In this document: positions 44,806-56,335 of the stretch, one piece after another
Layout of the letters: every line of letters begins with the position of its first letter
Numbering within the stretch: position 1 is the first letter of the stretch
From: Opeltia flavorubescens
Lineage: Eukaryota > Ascomycota > Lecanoromycetes > Teloschistales > Teloschistaceae
NCBI GenBank assembly: GCA_000442125.1
Contig: KE546967.1
Span: forward strand, 1,922,001-1,986,000
DNA length: 64,000 bases
Reading direction: 5' to 3'
The notes under the pieces: generated by a model
What the model was told of the DNA's origin: nothing
Databases searched by the model: none
Seen by the model: the letters and a program-made list of their open reading frames with translations, nothing else
Made by a program: the position numbers and the translations under genes

Positions 44806-47800
44806 ATGTCTTATCCACGACGGCCGTCAGCCTCATCTCCCAAGCGGGAACATCGATCGCCCTACCGAGACTCCCCATCACGTCGCTCCCGAGCTCTTGA
44901 CATAGAGACTGGTCCGTATCACGACGCCCCTAGAACGCCCACTCGGAGACCTCGTCAGCAAGCACATCTCCGTGCAGATAGTTCGCCAGGCACTCCCAAG
45001 GGGGACCGAGATCCAATCATGGCTTCGCGGGGAGGCACCGTCCATGAACTCGGCAGGAAACGAAGTTTGATCCGACCAGAGCGCAACCGGATCGACCGAG
45101 ATCATCCCCAGTACCGTTACCGCCAAGCTGCCCAGAACATGGCTGTTCAGCCATCAACCACAGGCAATGATCCAACTATGGAAGAGCTTGAAGATGATGA
45201 AACTCTTATGTCGGAAGAAGAAGCTGTCAAACAGCCTCGAAGGGTCAATCAAAGTGGTCCAGGTGGTATGGCTTACTCCGAAGATTCATCCACTCGCGGT
45301 CGGCCTCGAGACCCCACTCCGATTGTTGTTGGAAATGGCAATAAAAAAATACCTCAGAAGTTGGAGAGACAAAGGACCAAGAAGTTGACCGAGGAAGAAA
45401 TCCAGCGGAAGAAACAGATGGACGCGGTAAAGCCTCCCAGTCTTTGGAATGTCTATTGTGCTATCGTTACTTTCTGGTGCCCCGGCTTCGTCTTGTCAAT
45501 CTTTGGAAAACCAGCGAAGGCGCAGCAGCGGGCTTGGAGGGAAAAGATGGGCTTAATTAGCATCATACTCCTGATTGCAGGTTTCGTCGGATTTCTCACA
45601 TTCGGATTCACTCAAGCTGTCTGTGGTCAACCGGGGCTCCGACTGAAAGTTAACCATGTCGATTCCGGCTACATGATCTTTCATGGAAGAGCATACGACC
45701 TTTCAAAATCTAAGCACCCTGCGGCGTACCCCAACATCCCAGAAAACACAAATGTCTTGTGGAACCTTGGCCAGAAGTTTGGTGGCACGGACGGGAGTTT
45801 CATGTTCCAGAATGTCAACGGTGCTTGCAAAGGCCAAATCACGCGTGCTCCTGGGTCCGATGTTCCGACGAATAACGATGGCGACCTCGCGTGGTACTTT
45901 CCATGCAATGCTTTTAATCAAGACGGCAGCAGTGCTCCTAATTTGACATATCCTCATTACTTCGGATATGCTTGTCATACAAGTGCGAAAGGCCGTGAAG
46001 CATTCTACTCCTTGGGAAGTGCTGGCGACGTCTACTATACCTGGGATGATATCAAGAACTCGTCTCGCAATCTGATGGTTTATTCGGGCAATGTTCTGGA
46101 TTTGAACTTGCTGAATTGGTTCAACAAAACACAAGTCAATTACCCAAAACGCTTTGATGAGTTGAAAACAAATCCGGCTGTAAAAGGAGCAGACGTCACA
46201 CGTGCCTTTCAGGCGAACTCTGACAAGCGCGTTGGGGAATGCTTGTCCGAGATTATACGGGTAGGCTCGATCGACACGGAAAGCGTTGGGTGTATCGCAT
46301 CGAAGGTCGTGCTTTATGTGTCGCTAATCTTCATATTGTCCATTGTCCTAATCAAGTTCCTGCTCGCTTTAACGTTCCAATGGTTCTTCAGTCGACGATT
46401 CGCCGCCTCTAAACCAGGCATGGCAGGCAATTCGAAGAAACGCAAGCAACAGATAGAGGAGTGGAGTAATGATATCTACCGGGCTCCGCCGCGAATGAAC
46501 GATTCAGCCATCGGTCTATCTGAGAAGTCGAGCAAGAGATCTAGCGCCTTTCTGCCGACTACATCGAGGTTCACCAGCCCATACGCAACAGATCGGCCCA
46601 CAACGAAGAATAAGCCAGCGCCGACTACTATGTCTACTCAGACTTCCGTAGCAAAATTACTTCGCCCAACATCGATGTATCACCAGGCTGATAACAGTGA
46701 ATTGACTCTTCCAAGTTTCGATCCAACCTATAGACATAGTCTAGCTGGCAGTCGCTCAAGCCTTCTTATGTCCGCACAAGACAAGCGATTTTCCAGTACG
46801 ATGGCAGATGTCCAAGGTTCAGGTCCGGCCGGATTCATTCACGAAGCAGTGGTACCTCAGCCACCACCAGAATGGGAGCCATTCGGTTATCCATTAGCGC
46901 ATGCTATATGCTTGGTGACTGCTTACTCAGAAGGCGAAGAAGGTTTACGGACAACGCTCGACTCAATCGCGACTACCGATTACCCTAACAGCCACAAAGC
47001 CATTCTTGTTGTGTGTGACGGTATGATCAAAGGGCAGGGTGAAGATTTAACGACACCTGAGATCGCGCTGAGTATGATGGGGGATCATGCAGTTTTGCCA
47101 GACGAGGTTCAGGCCTTTTCGTATGTTGCGGTCGCTAGTGGATCGAAGCGACATAACATGGCAAAAGTATATTCAGGGTTCTACGACTACGGTGAGAACT
47201 CGGCCATTCCATTGGACAGGCAACAGCGAGTACCGATGATGGTCGTCGTCAAGTGCGGAACTCCGGATGAAGCAACAGCACGTAAGCCTGGCAATCGCGG
47301 AAAGCGAGACAGCCAAATCATCCTCATGTCCTTCTTACAAAAGGTTATGTTTGACGAGCGAATGACGGAACTGGAATTTGAGATGTTCAATGGCCTCTGG
47401 AGAATTACTGGAATCTCACCAGACTTCTACGAGATTGTACTTATGGTGGATGCCGATACGAAGGTCTTCCCGGATAGTATTTCCCACATGATCTCCGCGA
47501 TGGTCAAGGATCCCGAGATTATGGGTCTCTGTGGAGAGACGAAGATTGCCAACAAGCGTACAAGCTGGGTCTCTATGATACAAGTATTTGAGTAAGTTCC
47601 CAGTCGGTGCTTTTCATGAGGACTTGGGCTGATCGGCATAGATATTTCATCTCTCACCATCTTTCAAAGTCGTTCGAATCCGTATTCGGAGGTGTGACCT
47701 GCCTACCGGGCTGCTTTTGTATGTATCGGATCAAAGCGCCCAAAGGAGGGCAGAACTACTGGGTTCCCATTCTAGCCAATCCGGACGTCGTAGAGCACTA

Positions 47801-48608
47801 TTCGGAGAATGTGGTGGATACGCTGCATAAGAAGAATCTGCTACTTCTCGGTGAAGATCGATACTTATCGACATTGATGCTGAAGACATTTCCAAAGCGC
47901 AAGCAGGTCTTCGTGCCTCAGGCGGTTTGCAAGACGACCGTACCCGAGGAGTTCTCGGTCCTGTTGTCGCAAAGACGACGGTGGATCAATAGTACGGTGC
48001 ATAATTTGATGGAGCTAGTACTTGTACGCGACCTCTGCGGCACGTTCTGCTTCAGTATGCAATTTGTCGTCTTCATTGAACTGGTCGGGACTTTGGTCTT
48101 GCCTGCGGCCATCAGTTTTACCTTTTATCTCATCGTCATCTCCATTGTCAAGAAACCGGTACCAGTCATCCCGCTAGTTCTGCTGGCGCTCATCCTAGGA
48201 TTACCGGCAGTCCTTATCGTTTTGACGGCACATCGATGGTCATATGTCTTATGGATGATCATCTACCTTTTCTCGCTCCCAATTTGGAACTTCGTCCTGC
48301 CAGCGTATGCATACTGGAAATTTGACGATTTCAGTTGGGGCGATACGAGAAAGACAGCTGGTGAGAAGACCAAGAAGGCTGGGATCGAGTACGAAGGAGA
48401 ATTTGACAGCAGCAAGATCACAATGAAGAGGTGGGGTGATTTTGAAAAAGGTAGGTCATCATTCGTCTATGCGTAAGGCAACGCATGCTAATCGTTTCGT
48501 GCAGAACGACGTGTCAGAGCATCGACAACCGGTTGGTCACAACCACCGACAACAACGGGGGGCTCGCATGTTCATCGTCAAGGTTATGAGGAATATTCGG
48601 ATATATGA
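44806..48608 (+). CDS. Class IV chitin synthase (Chs3-type)
   Basis: Exons 44806-47591, 47642-48450 and 48505-48608, with 50- and 54-nt introns, give 1232 residues, the normal class IV length. The enzyme polymerises UDP-GlcNAc into chitin at the plasma membrane. A basic, Ser/Pro-rich N-terminus is followed by two membrane segments (about 210-275) and a cytochrome-b5-like region ([17 protein letters not shown]). A membrane segment ([19 protein letters not shown]) precedes the glycosyltransferase 2 domain, which has [49 protein letters not shown] and the catalytic QRRRWINST (about 1038-1046). Three to four C-terminal membrane segments follow. It is divergent from its probable activator. Pfa4, also in this window, palmitoylates Chs3 in yeast. 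Confidence 0.95.
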
Positions 48609-49802
48609 CTGCATCTTAGATCTGGTGGCATAGCGATTAATGAACCTTGCATCATGGGATCCGTGGGAGGCCTGTCTGGGAATCGTTCATTGTACATAAC
48701 CTCGGCCTGTACTTGCGTAGGGAGTTGGAAACTGGGTTGTAGCGGCTATATTCTTATCCTATTGTTTGGACGTTCCAGCCTGAAGTGCTTGCAGACCTGA
48801 GAAAAGATGATTAGCAACGCCTGGATCATGCATACAGTCCACGTCTACCTTATCACACGACTTACCATTAGAAAGCATTGTACAGAGGCAAGTTTCCGAG
48901 TAGTCTTAATGCAGCCATCCGTTTTGGGTTACAGGGGTTTCCCTGGTTGTCGACGAGGCGTTCTGGCCGCAACCTCTTCAACCCCACCAATGCACAGTCG
49001 TCTTATTGCTTGCATACTGTCGACGTTGAAGCGGAGAAACTACGAGTTAAGCCTTTCTTATATGTGACTGTCACATTGAGCTAGCGGGTACTCTGTGAGA
49101 ACTGTATCTTCGCTTCCACGGATCTGTGGCAGCCTCATTCTTCAACCATCCCTGACTTCAGCATTGACTCACCGTGGCCTCTGCAGCCTTGGGAGACGAG
49201 CTCTAGGAAATCGTCATCTCGAGGCAAACGCATTGATCACCTAACCAAGCGATCAGTAGGAAATCTTCTCTGTGCTTCGTCTTCTATCACTCCGCTCGGC
49301 GTTCCAGAACAACCTTTGAACACTGTCGAATTCCAGAGTCTCCAGAGGTTCACAGCCTTCTCATTACTTCAGCAGGGACTGGAGTCACCTATCGGAACCG
49401 CTGTCATTTGTCTATTCCTTCTTCTCTCCTCCTCGGCTTGGGGTCAATCTGACACATCATACTTTACAACGGAAAAAAGGCACAAAAAGAGGGGGCGATA
49501 TCATTGAATGGTTGACAGAACGCGCTGGCATGTGGGACATACAACGGTGGTGCTTCATTCATGGATGATGTAGTCAGTACCGCGGTACATCTGAGCTGAG
49601 ACTCCGAGGACTCCTGTGGACTGTCACGGCTCGTCCATGGTGAAAGATTACATGCGCAATACTTCAAATATACTTGCAATTGGTTCTGTGCCTGTCGATC
49701 TACATTTTGAATAATACTTCCTCGCGGTGGTACTATGGGGCCTCGTTCATCAATATCTACATTCCGTTGAAAGCTCATTTACTTTGATCTTCTACAGCGG
49801 AG
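48609..49802. other. Intergenic, no supported gene
   Basis: About 1.2 kb between the chitin synthase stop and the WD40 gene. Frames at 48807-49067, 49316-49507 (+) and 49464-49778 (-) have no domain, signal or splice support. No repeats or RNA genes seen. Confidence 0.45.
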
Positions 49803-52124
49803 ATGAGTTTTGACCGGCAGCCCGAGAACCGCGCAGATTGCAACTACAGTGTATTGAAAAGTCGTTCTTCGGACACACTGTCGACAGCATCTGGCCACTC
49901 TGCAACAGCGACCTCCGATTCCTACGCTACTTGCAAAAACCAACCAGATACACCTCCAACGCCCTTCTGTTCATGGCCAGTTTCAGGACTACATGAGGCT
50001 TCATCCTTCGACCAAGAAGAGTTTGACCTTTGGAAAATGGCACAGTTTGATCTCGGTTTGGGATGTGGATCAGAATGTGAAGATGAATACGAGGGAGGAG
50101 TGCCGATATCAGACGATGATCAGAGATTCATAGAAGATGATGCGCAGGACTATCCGCATGGCTATCTACAGGAACAGAGTACTTCCTTGTCGGAGAGTCC
50201 AAATCTTAATGATACCGAGCCACCAGAGCTACCGAGAAAACAGTCGGAGCATGGGACAATCATTGACGCTGGTCCGTCATTAGATGAAGAAGTTCTGGGG
50301 ACACAGTCTATCGATCTGGCGCAAGACCGCGAAATCAACGTCGAAGATTGGCCGCCACTTCTGCCTGACTTCTTCCATTCTCCAATCGATGACTCTGATT
50401 TTGCTCTTGCCTCCCAGCCTTCTGAGAACCAGGGCAATATATTGAACGTCATTCAAGATCAGGCTCCATTCGATACCGTTACTTCTAGCCCAGAGACGAA
50501 CGACGAGCCTGGTACTGCCGAGCTCAATTCATTCAGCCACGTTCCATTGGAAACATCTAATGGTGATGAAGTCTCCTTCGAGGTGCCTGAAGCGAGCGTC
50601 GATCAACTACCTCCCCAGGTGCCTAGCTGGTGGTACTTCTATCCACATAACAATATGTCATTTGTCGATTGCCTACATTTCTGGAGCGATGGCTACTCTC
50701 TACGGAAAGATACACCTCAAAATGAACCTGGCTTCGATGGCTACTCCTTCCCTCCCTTGACCCCTCGTGGAATCTATAGGGGCATGAGAGATCGATTGGA
50801 ACACCAGGTCACAAAGTCCGAAGTCACTAGAGGTATTTGCGATTCTCAGGGCCTCATTTGGGATAGCTTTGGAGCGAACCGAGCTTCAGCACGCACAGTA
50901 CGCTACGAAACTTACTTCAATCAAGCGAACTGTTTTCCTTCATATCCTTATGCCAGACTCATCAACGGTAGGCCTATGTTTTGCTCGGCCAGATTCGTGA
51001 ACCTTGAAGCCAGGGCTCGTGCTTGTGTACTACCCGACAAGGCGAAATACTTCCGCTTCAGTCGAATGAATCTAGAACATAAGATATCCGTACCACACTT
51101 TCAGCTCCACCACACCATCGCCGTGAGTTCCAAAAATTCCGTCTTCTTCCCTACCGCCACTCAAGACGAAGATGGTTTTCTCAACACCGACTCGCGAATT
51201 ACTTGCCTTGACCCAAACGTCTCAAACTCGTCCATCATCATCAATTCCGCAAAGATCAACCCTCATTCCGACACCCCACACATGTCAAAAATATTCACCC
51301 TTACAGCTCAAAACAATATTCTCTTTGCAGGCGGTCTAGATGGCGAATACGCAATGAAATCACTCTCTTCCACACCTCTCTCCCCATTTACATCCGGCCA
51401 AGTCTCCGATGGTGAAAACAACAGCATCAACCATATCCACACCTATCTTGACCGCTGTAGCGGCCTCCCCCGAGCCGTCCTCTCTTCCAATGACTGCTTC
51501 ACCCATATCCTAGACTGCATGACTAACACCTTCGTCTCCCGCCAGAACCACACCAAGCAAGTCAACTGTTCAGCCACAAGCCCGCATAACCGCCTTCGTA
51601 TCTTGGTCCGTGATGCCAAGCACCCTCTTCTCGTAGAAGCGGATTCGGGGAAACGCGTTGGTAAGTTATCCGGGCACTCGGATTTTGGCTTCGCGTGCGA
51701 TTGGAGCGGTGATGGCATACATATCGCAACCGGCGCTCAGGATGGGCTGGTCAACATCTATGACGCGAGATCTTGGCGCAAGCCTTTGAAGACGTTCAAG
51801 GCTGAGCTAGGGGGTGTGAGGAGTCTTGCCTTTTCTCCTGTTGGGACTGGGAGTCCTCCGGTGCTGGTTATGGCCGAGGCGGCGGATTTTGTTCATGTTG
51901 TGGGGGGAGCGGGGTGGAGTGAGGGGCAGACGGTGGATTTCTTTGGGGAGGTTGCGGGGATTGGGTTTGAGCCTGAGGGGGAGCGGTTTTGGGTTGGGGT
52001 CGCGGATCCGGATGTGGGTGGGTTGATGGAGTTTGAGAGGAATAGTGGTGGGGGATTTGGGAGGAGGAGGAGATGGGGGGATGTTTTGAGGGGGAGAAAG
52101 GAGGAGGATGATTTGGACAGGTAG
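49803..52124 (+). CDS. WD40-type beta-propeller protein with an acidic N-terminal half (DUF2415-like C-terminus)
   Basis: A single exon of 773 residues. The first 270 residues are acidic and Ser/Pro-rich with EFDLWKMAQFDLGLGCGSEC and many Asp/Glu. From about 290 the sequence is conserved-looking: WWYFYPHNNMSFVDCLHFW, FPPLTPRGIYRGMRDRLEHQ, LIWDSFGANRASARTVRYE and QLHHTIAVSSKNSVFF. WD-like units follow in the last third (GHSDFGFACDWSGDGIHIAT, then DGLVNIYDARSWRKP and GGVRSLAFSP...LVMAEAADFVHV), which resembles the fungal DUF2415 family. No catalytic motif; probably a scaffold. The final 100 residues are Gly/Arg/Glu-rich and the DNA there is strikingly G-rich, unlike the C-rich codons of 51130-51600. 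Confidence 0.8.
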   Translation: MSFDRQPENRADCNYSVLKSRSSDTLSTASGHSATATSDSYATCKNQPDTPPTPFCSWPVSGLHEASSFDQEEFDLWKMAQFDLGLGCGSECEDEYEGGVPISDDDQRFIEDDAQDYPHGYLQEQSTSLSESPNLNDTEPPELPRKQSEHGTIIDAGPSLDEEVLGTQSIDLAQDREINVEDWPPLLPDFFHSPIDDSDFALASQPSENQGNILNVIQDQAPFDTVTSSPETNDEPGTAELNSFSHVPLETSNGDEVSFEVPEASVDQLPPQVPSWWYFYPHNNMSFVDCLHFWSDGYSLRKDTPQNEPGFDGYSFPPLTPRGIYRGMRDRLEHQVTKSEVTRGICDSQGLIWDSFGANRASARTVRYETYFNQANCFPSYPYARLINGRPMFCSARFVNLEARARACVLPDKAKYFRFSRMNLEHKISVPHFQLHHTIAVSSKNSVFFPTATQDEDGFLNTDSRITCLDPNVSNSSIIINSAKINPHSDTPHMSKIFTLTAQNNILFAGGLDGEYAMKSLSSTPLSPFTSGQVSDGENNSINHIHTYLDRCSGLPRAVLSSNDCFTHILDCMTNTFVSRQNHTKQVNCSATSPHNRLRILVRDAKHPLLVEADSGKRVGKLSGHSDFGFACDWSGDGIHIATGAQDGLVNIYDARSWRKPLKTFKAELGGVRSLAFSPVGTGSPPVLVMAEAADFVHVVGGAGWSEGQTVDFFGEVAGIGFEPEGERFWVGVADPDVGGLMEFERNSGGGFGRRRRWGDVLRGRKEEDDLDR

Positions 52125-52626
52125 GCGGGGGGAGGAAAGGGGTTGAAATTTGATTTGGAGAGGAATTCATCGGAATCTAGCCATGGCATTGGAATGAAGG
52201 CATGATGGGATGCGTGATGAGGATATGAGTGTCATTTGGTGTGTAATATATTATTGCCTATTCTGCAATTCTGTTTTTACGTTACGCATGGAATTGGTTG
52301 GCGGGTCTACTCATTTTTCATGCTTTTTTCCATTAGCATCAAAGCATTTATCGTTCTTTTCATTCAACTCGGAAAGCGTAATTTTGTAATCAGAATATTC
52401 CATGCTTTTACCGTGGCAGACCAAGGGGCCAATTGTTTGACAACTGCCCCGCAATTTGACCCCTCCACCACCCCGCCAACCGCCAATGGGTACCTGATCC
52501 ACTAAGTCCACGTCAGCGTGCGTCATTCTAGGCATTCGATAAATCTTCCTTGGTAATTCAATTGAGAACAGAAAAACTCTCCAGCTCAACGAATCTCCAA
52601 TTGGCGTCTTGACACTAAATATCACA
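52125..52626. promoter_or_regulatory. Intergenic/promoter of the Gly-rich protein gene
   Basis: No supported gene. It lies between the WD40 stop and the ATG of the 'beta-flanking' gene and must hold that promoter. A C-rich stretch lies at about 52440-52490. Confidence 0.4.
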
Positions 52627-53753
52627 ATGTCCTACAACGATTCCTACGGTGGTGGACAAGGAGGTGGATACGGTGATGATTCTTACAGTGGTGGAGGTGG
52701 GCGTCGCCAGGAACAAGGTTATGGCGGCGGTGGTGGAGGAGGAGGAGGCGGGTATGGTGATGATTCTTATAGCGGGGGAGGCCGTCAAGAAGGTGGGTAT
52801 GGACGGCAGGAGGGAGGGGGATATGATCGTCCGCAGGTATGTTAATTATATCTTCTTTTACATCCTCGAACCTCGAAGCCTTTCCTTTGCTTCACTCCAA
52901 GTTTTTTGACGAGGAGAGATAAAAGGCTGACTCAACGAATTGCCCCAGGAATCTTCTGAGTATGGCGGCGGCGGCCGAGGTTCAGACAATTACTACTCTG
53001 GGGGTAGTATGAGCGGAGGTCAAGATTACCGCACTGGAGGCGGCGGTGGTGGGAATAATCTCAACTTCTCGGGAGGTGGAGGGCAGTACGTCGTGATCTT
53101 TTCCCTTTCTCTCCCTCCATAAACATACTTCCATACCACGATCTACAAAACAGCTGACCCCGCCCAACGACAGGAACGAATTCGACGGCGCCATGCACCA
53201 CGCTCAACAACACTCCTCTTCCTCCGAAGACTCATCCCTCTTCTCCTCCGCCCTCTCCATGCTCTCGGGAAATAAACACCAGGTCGCAAATGAAGACTTA
53301 GACGAGCGGTCTGCAATCCAAGCACATCAATCTCTTTACAATAACAACGATAGCGACCAACGTCAGCAGCATAACAGCTCTTCGATGGGCGCGGGAGCGG
53401 CTATGCAAGCTCTCAAGATGTTCACCGGTGGTGGTGGGCAGCAACAGCAACAGGGACAGGGACAGGGACAAAATGCATTTATTGGCATGGCGATGGGGCA
53501 GGCGAGTAAATTGTTTGATCAGCAAAGTCAGCAGGGGAGGGTGGAGAGCGGGACTGATAAGCAGAGTGTTGTTAATCAGGCGGCGAAGATGGCGCTGAAG
53601 ATGTATATGAAGGGGCAGGTTGGTGGTGGTGGGGGAGGGGGGCCGAGGGACGCTCGAAAAAAAGCAATTTTTGATGTTGTAGGAGTGTCTATTGGACCAG
53701 TTCTGATTACGTTTCATTCCGGTTTTCGAGCAAGGACCCTCAACCTCACATAA
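52627..53753 (+). CDS. 'Beta-flanking' family protein, Gly/Tyr-rich N-terminus
   Basis: Exons 52627-52836, 52949-53085 and 53174-53753 (introns of 112 and 88 nt) give 308 residues. The first 115 residues are a low-complexity Gly/Tyr/Ser/Asp/Arg region (SYNDSYGGGQGGGYGDDSYS). The conserved part starts NEFDGAMHHAQQHSSSSEDS, with SLFSSALSMLSGNKHQ, AIQAHQSLYN, MGAGAAMQALKMFTGGGG, QNAFIGMAMGQASKLFDQ and TDKQSVVNQAAKMALKMYMK. This is the fungal family often named beta-flanking protein, of unknown role; the name comes from genome position, not function. The last 35 residues after the Gly run do not look like the family end that I recall (a short Leu/Ala-rich tail) and overlap the methyltransferase gene on the other strand, so the true 3' end may have been replaced. 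Confidence 0.78.
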
Positions 53754-54577
53754 CCCAGCCACATACCCCCCTCCCCTTCCTCCCTGGAGATCACGCTCCT
53801 TAGCACCTCACACACTTCCCTCACAACCCTTTCCCTCTTCTCCTTATCCCCACCCAGCCCCTCCAAAAACTGCGCCCCCATAAGTCTAACCCATCCTTCA
53901 ATCCCCCCCTCCTCGCTCTCCGTTAACCTCGTAGGCCGATACTCAATCTCCATCTTCTCAACCACAAACCCCACCCCCTCTAGCAGATTCCGCATCTGCA
54001 CCTCCGAGGGAAAGAACCATGGACTTAATTCCCTTGCCTTCTCGATGCTTATACCTTGGTGGACTAGGGTGGAGAGAAGCGCGGTGTGTACCTCCGCTAC
54101 GTTTCCCGCGCCGCCCATTTCGAATGTGAATGTCCCTCCTGGCTTGAGCATCTTGAATGTGTTTTCCAACACCCCTACCCTTGTACCCTCGTCTCGGAGT
54201 ATCCAGTGTAACGCCGCATTTGAGAATATTTTATCATACCCCCCCTCCTGAAACCCCGTCCATCGTTCCAAATATCTACAATCTTGAACCGCGAAACTTA
54301 GGCCTGGGGTTTTTCCATAGCTGGCTTTCGCGGATGTAACAAGGTTTGGGGAGGAGTCTATACCTGTTACGCTGAGGGAGGGGTGCTGGGAGCGGAGGTT
54401 GGCGGTTAGAACTCCGTCGCCGCAGCCTAGGTCTAGGATTTTGTCGGAGGGGTGGGGGGAGAGCCAGGAGAGGATTTTTGAGGTGAGGAGGGGGACGAAG
54501 GATGCGGAGGAGGTGTAGGCGGAGGGGGTCCAATGGTCTTTTTCTGGTTGGGGTTCGGAAGGGCGGGGTGAGGACAT
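53714..54577 (-). CDS. SAM-dependent methyltransferase (trans-aconitate methyltransferase-like)
   Basis: A single exon of 287 residues starting MSSPRPSEPQPEKDHWTPSA. The class I methyltransferase fold is marked by ILDLGCGDGVLT (motif I), VTGIDSSPNLV, a conserved aromatic helix in DKIFSNAALHWI, and LKPGGTFTFEMGGAGN. The HWI and GxGN positions resemble trans-aconitate 2-methyltransferases, but the true substrate is unknown. Its last 13 codons overlap the end of the plus-strand beta-flanking frame by 40 bp. Confidence 0.87.
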   Translation of the reverse strand: MSSPRPSEPQPEKDHWTPSAYTSSASFVPLLTSKILSWLSPHPSDKILDLGCGDGVLTANLRSQHPSLSVTGIDSSPNLVTSAKASYGKTPGLSFAVQDCRYLERWTGFQEGGYDKIFSNAALHWILRDEGTRVGVLENTFKMLKPGGTFTFEMGGAGNVAEVHTALLSTLVHQGISIEKARELSPWFFPSEVQMRNLLEGVGFVVEKMEIEYRPTRLTESEEGGIEGWVRLMGAQFLEGLGGDKEKRERVVREVCEVLRSVISREEGEGGMWLGYVRLRVLARKPE

Positions 54578-54630
54578 TGTTCTTGTTTTTCGTCAGGGTG
54601 GGAGGAAGTTGTCGGATTGAAGACGGTGGG

Positions 54631-54705
54631 ATTGGAGGTGTTGGGTTTGGAGATGCTGGGTTTGGAGGTTGTGGGTTTGGAGGTTGTGGGTTTGGAGATG
54701 CTGGG
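54631..54705 (+). repeat. 15-bp minisatellite, five units
   Basis: Five adjacent 15-mers: one ATTGGAGGTGTTGGG, then TTTGGAGATGCTGGG, TTTGGAGGTTGTGGG twice, and TTTGGAGATGCTGGG. The first three units differ by few bases. It lies 54-128 bp upstream of the methyltransferase ATG, so in its promoter or 5'UTR. It can be read in frame as GFGDA/GFGGC repeats, but no gene supports that. Confidence 0.8.
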
Positions 54706-56335
54706 GTCGGGGATGAGTTGTTCGAGCGAGATGGAGGTAGGTGTGGAATTTGTATCTCGGTCTTGAGGCCATGTCTTCCCTGCGGGTTGTCATGCAACTT
54801 CAATCTGTATGCATTGAGATGTCCGATATCGGTGGTGAGCTGTGATGGATTGTGATATCGATTTGCCAAGCTTTTGAGCCGCTGATAGAATGCTTATGTC
54901 AGCTTCCTTGACCAGAGCCCTTATTGTGCAGGACTCATGCTATGCTCGTACGACGGTTTATGCATCAGGCTTTTTATGCACCAGCGTCTGGGCTGGATCT
55001 ACAAATAAAGCTTGTTTCCGTCTGCTGACTGGCTGGATTCTTTGAAAGTCCTACTCGACGCCAACAATGTTCGAGGCTTTGGGACCAACGGTCATGACGA
55101 TGGCATGTATCGTCTGACCAGTTTTTGGCGTGGCGATACCATGGCCCAAAGTCCTCTGGATTGTCTACTGCTTGTGTTGGAGCCGAGCTGGACTGTTTGT
55201 CGCACAAGTTAGATCTGGACTTCGACGAGCCCAAAGGAACAGCATCCGTTCGTGGCCCATATTCGAGCCGACTTTTTCAATGTCTGGGCACTGTACAATT
55301 ATCTATCTGAAGCTGCGAGATTATTGATCAGGGTAATCCCTCCCTATGGCTAGCATATGTACAAGATCAAATGGGGAGACAGACGAGACACAGCTGCCCA
55401 CCCTCAAAGACGGATCTTGGTACAGATCTTCATAAGACAATAGAACCGACATACCAACTGTAGCCGACGCGACTGATAAGCTAAGGAAATGGCACTTACC
55501 CAGATCCACGGAAGGGCCGACGGGTGAGCATCCTGCAAGGAATAAGATGAAAGCCCCCCAATTTTCAGCCAATGCATCCCACCGCCAAGATCTCAAGCCG
55601 GCCCTTTTTCTCCTCCCCAGATTCGAATTGGGTCCAGGCTAAAGCTAAGCAAGAAGCTAAACTGTCTGGACATCACGAGTGATCTGCCTTTCACGCTTCT
55701 ATTCCCTGACATCATCAAGCCCGTCATGCACAGACTCTCCTCGAGACACCACATGGTCTTGCGGCTTTAATCGCCTACGTGGGTACACCAATCATATTTT
55801 CACCTACGTTTGTGGGTCTCGGGTCGCGTAAATCCCCAGATTCCGTCTTGCTTTTCATAGTACAGCATGTCCGGTACTATGATAAGGCGGTTACTGCATG
55901 AGACACGGGATTGGACACACCTACAGATGTCCGAATCTAAGAATGCTCAGGCTGTCTTGTACCGTCTTGACTTCTACCATTGGAACCAGATACGGTGAGT
56001 CGAACGGTTTGGCGTCATTGGCCATGATGTGAAGCCCTACCGAAAAACAAGCGGTTAATCGCCACTGGGTCTGCCGGGGATATGGTAGCTCTTGTCAATC
56101 TCGGGGTACGCTAGATGAATGCAGATGCGGAGGAGTGTCCCAGGTGGTCAAGACCCTGTACCTTAATGAGGGGTCGGGGAGAGCATGGTTCATATAGACC
56201 TGCCCTTTCTGTCACCTTTCACATCTTTGTGTTTGACGTCTGGACACGCTTCATTCCCTACCATTAAGTTTTGAAACTCCAATCCTCTCGGGACTCATTT
56301 TCTCTACCGGGCAAGGCACAAGGTAGACCTTCATC
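54706..56335. other. Long intergenic region, no supported gene
   Basis: About 1.6 kb between divergently transcribed genes (methyltransferase - and transporter +). Frames at 54974-55234 (-), 55321-55596 (-) and 55012-55212 (+) overlap each other and lack domains. No repeats or RNA genes recognised. Confidence 0.45.

Noticed and set aside
54502-54855. 117-codon plus-strand frame with GFGDA/GFGGC repeats
   Set aside because: It is the translation of the 15-bp minisatellite antisense to the methyltransferase start; nothing else supports it.
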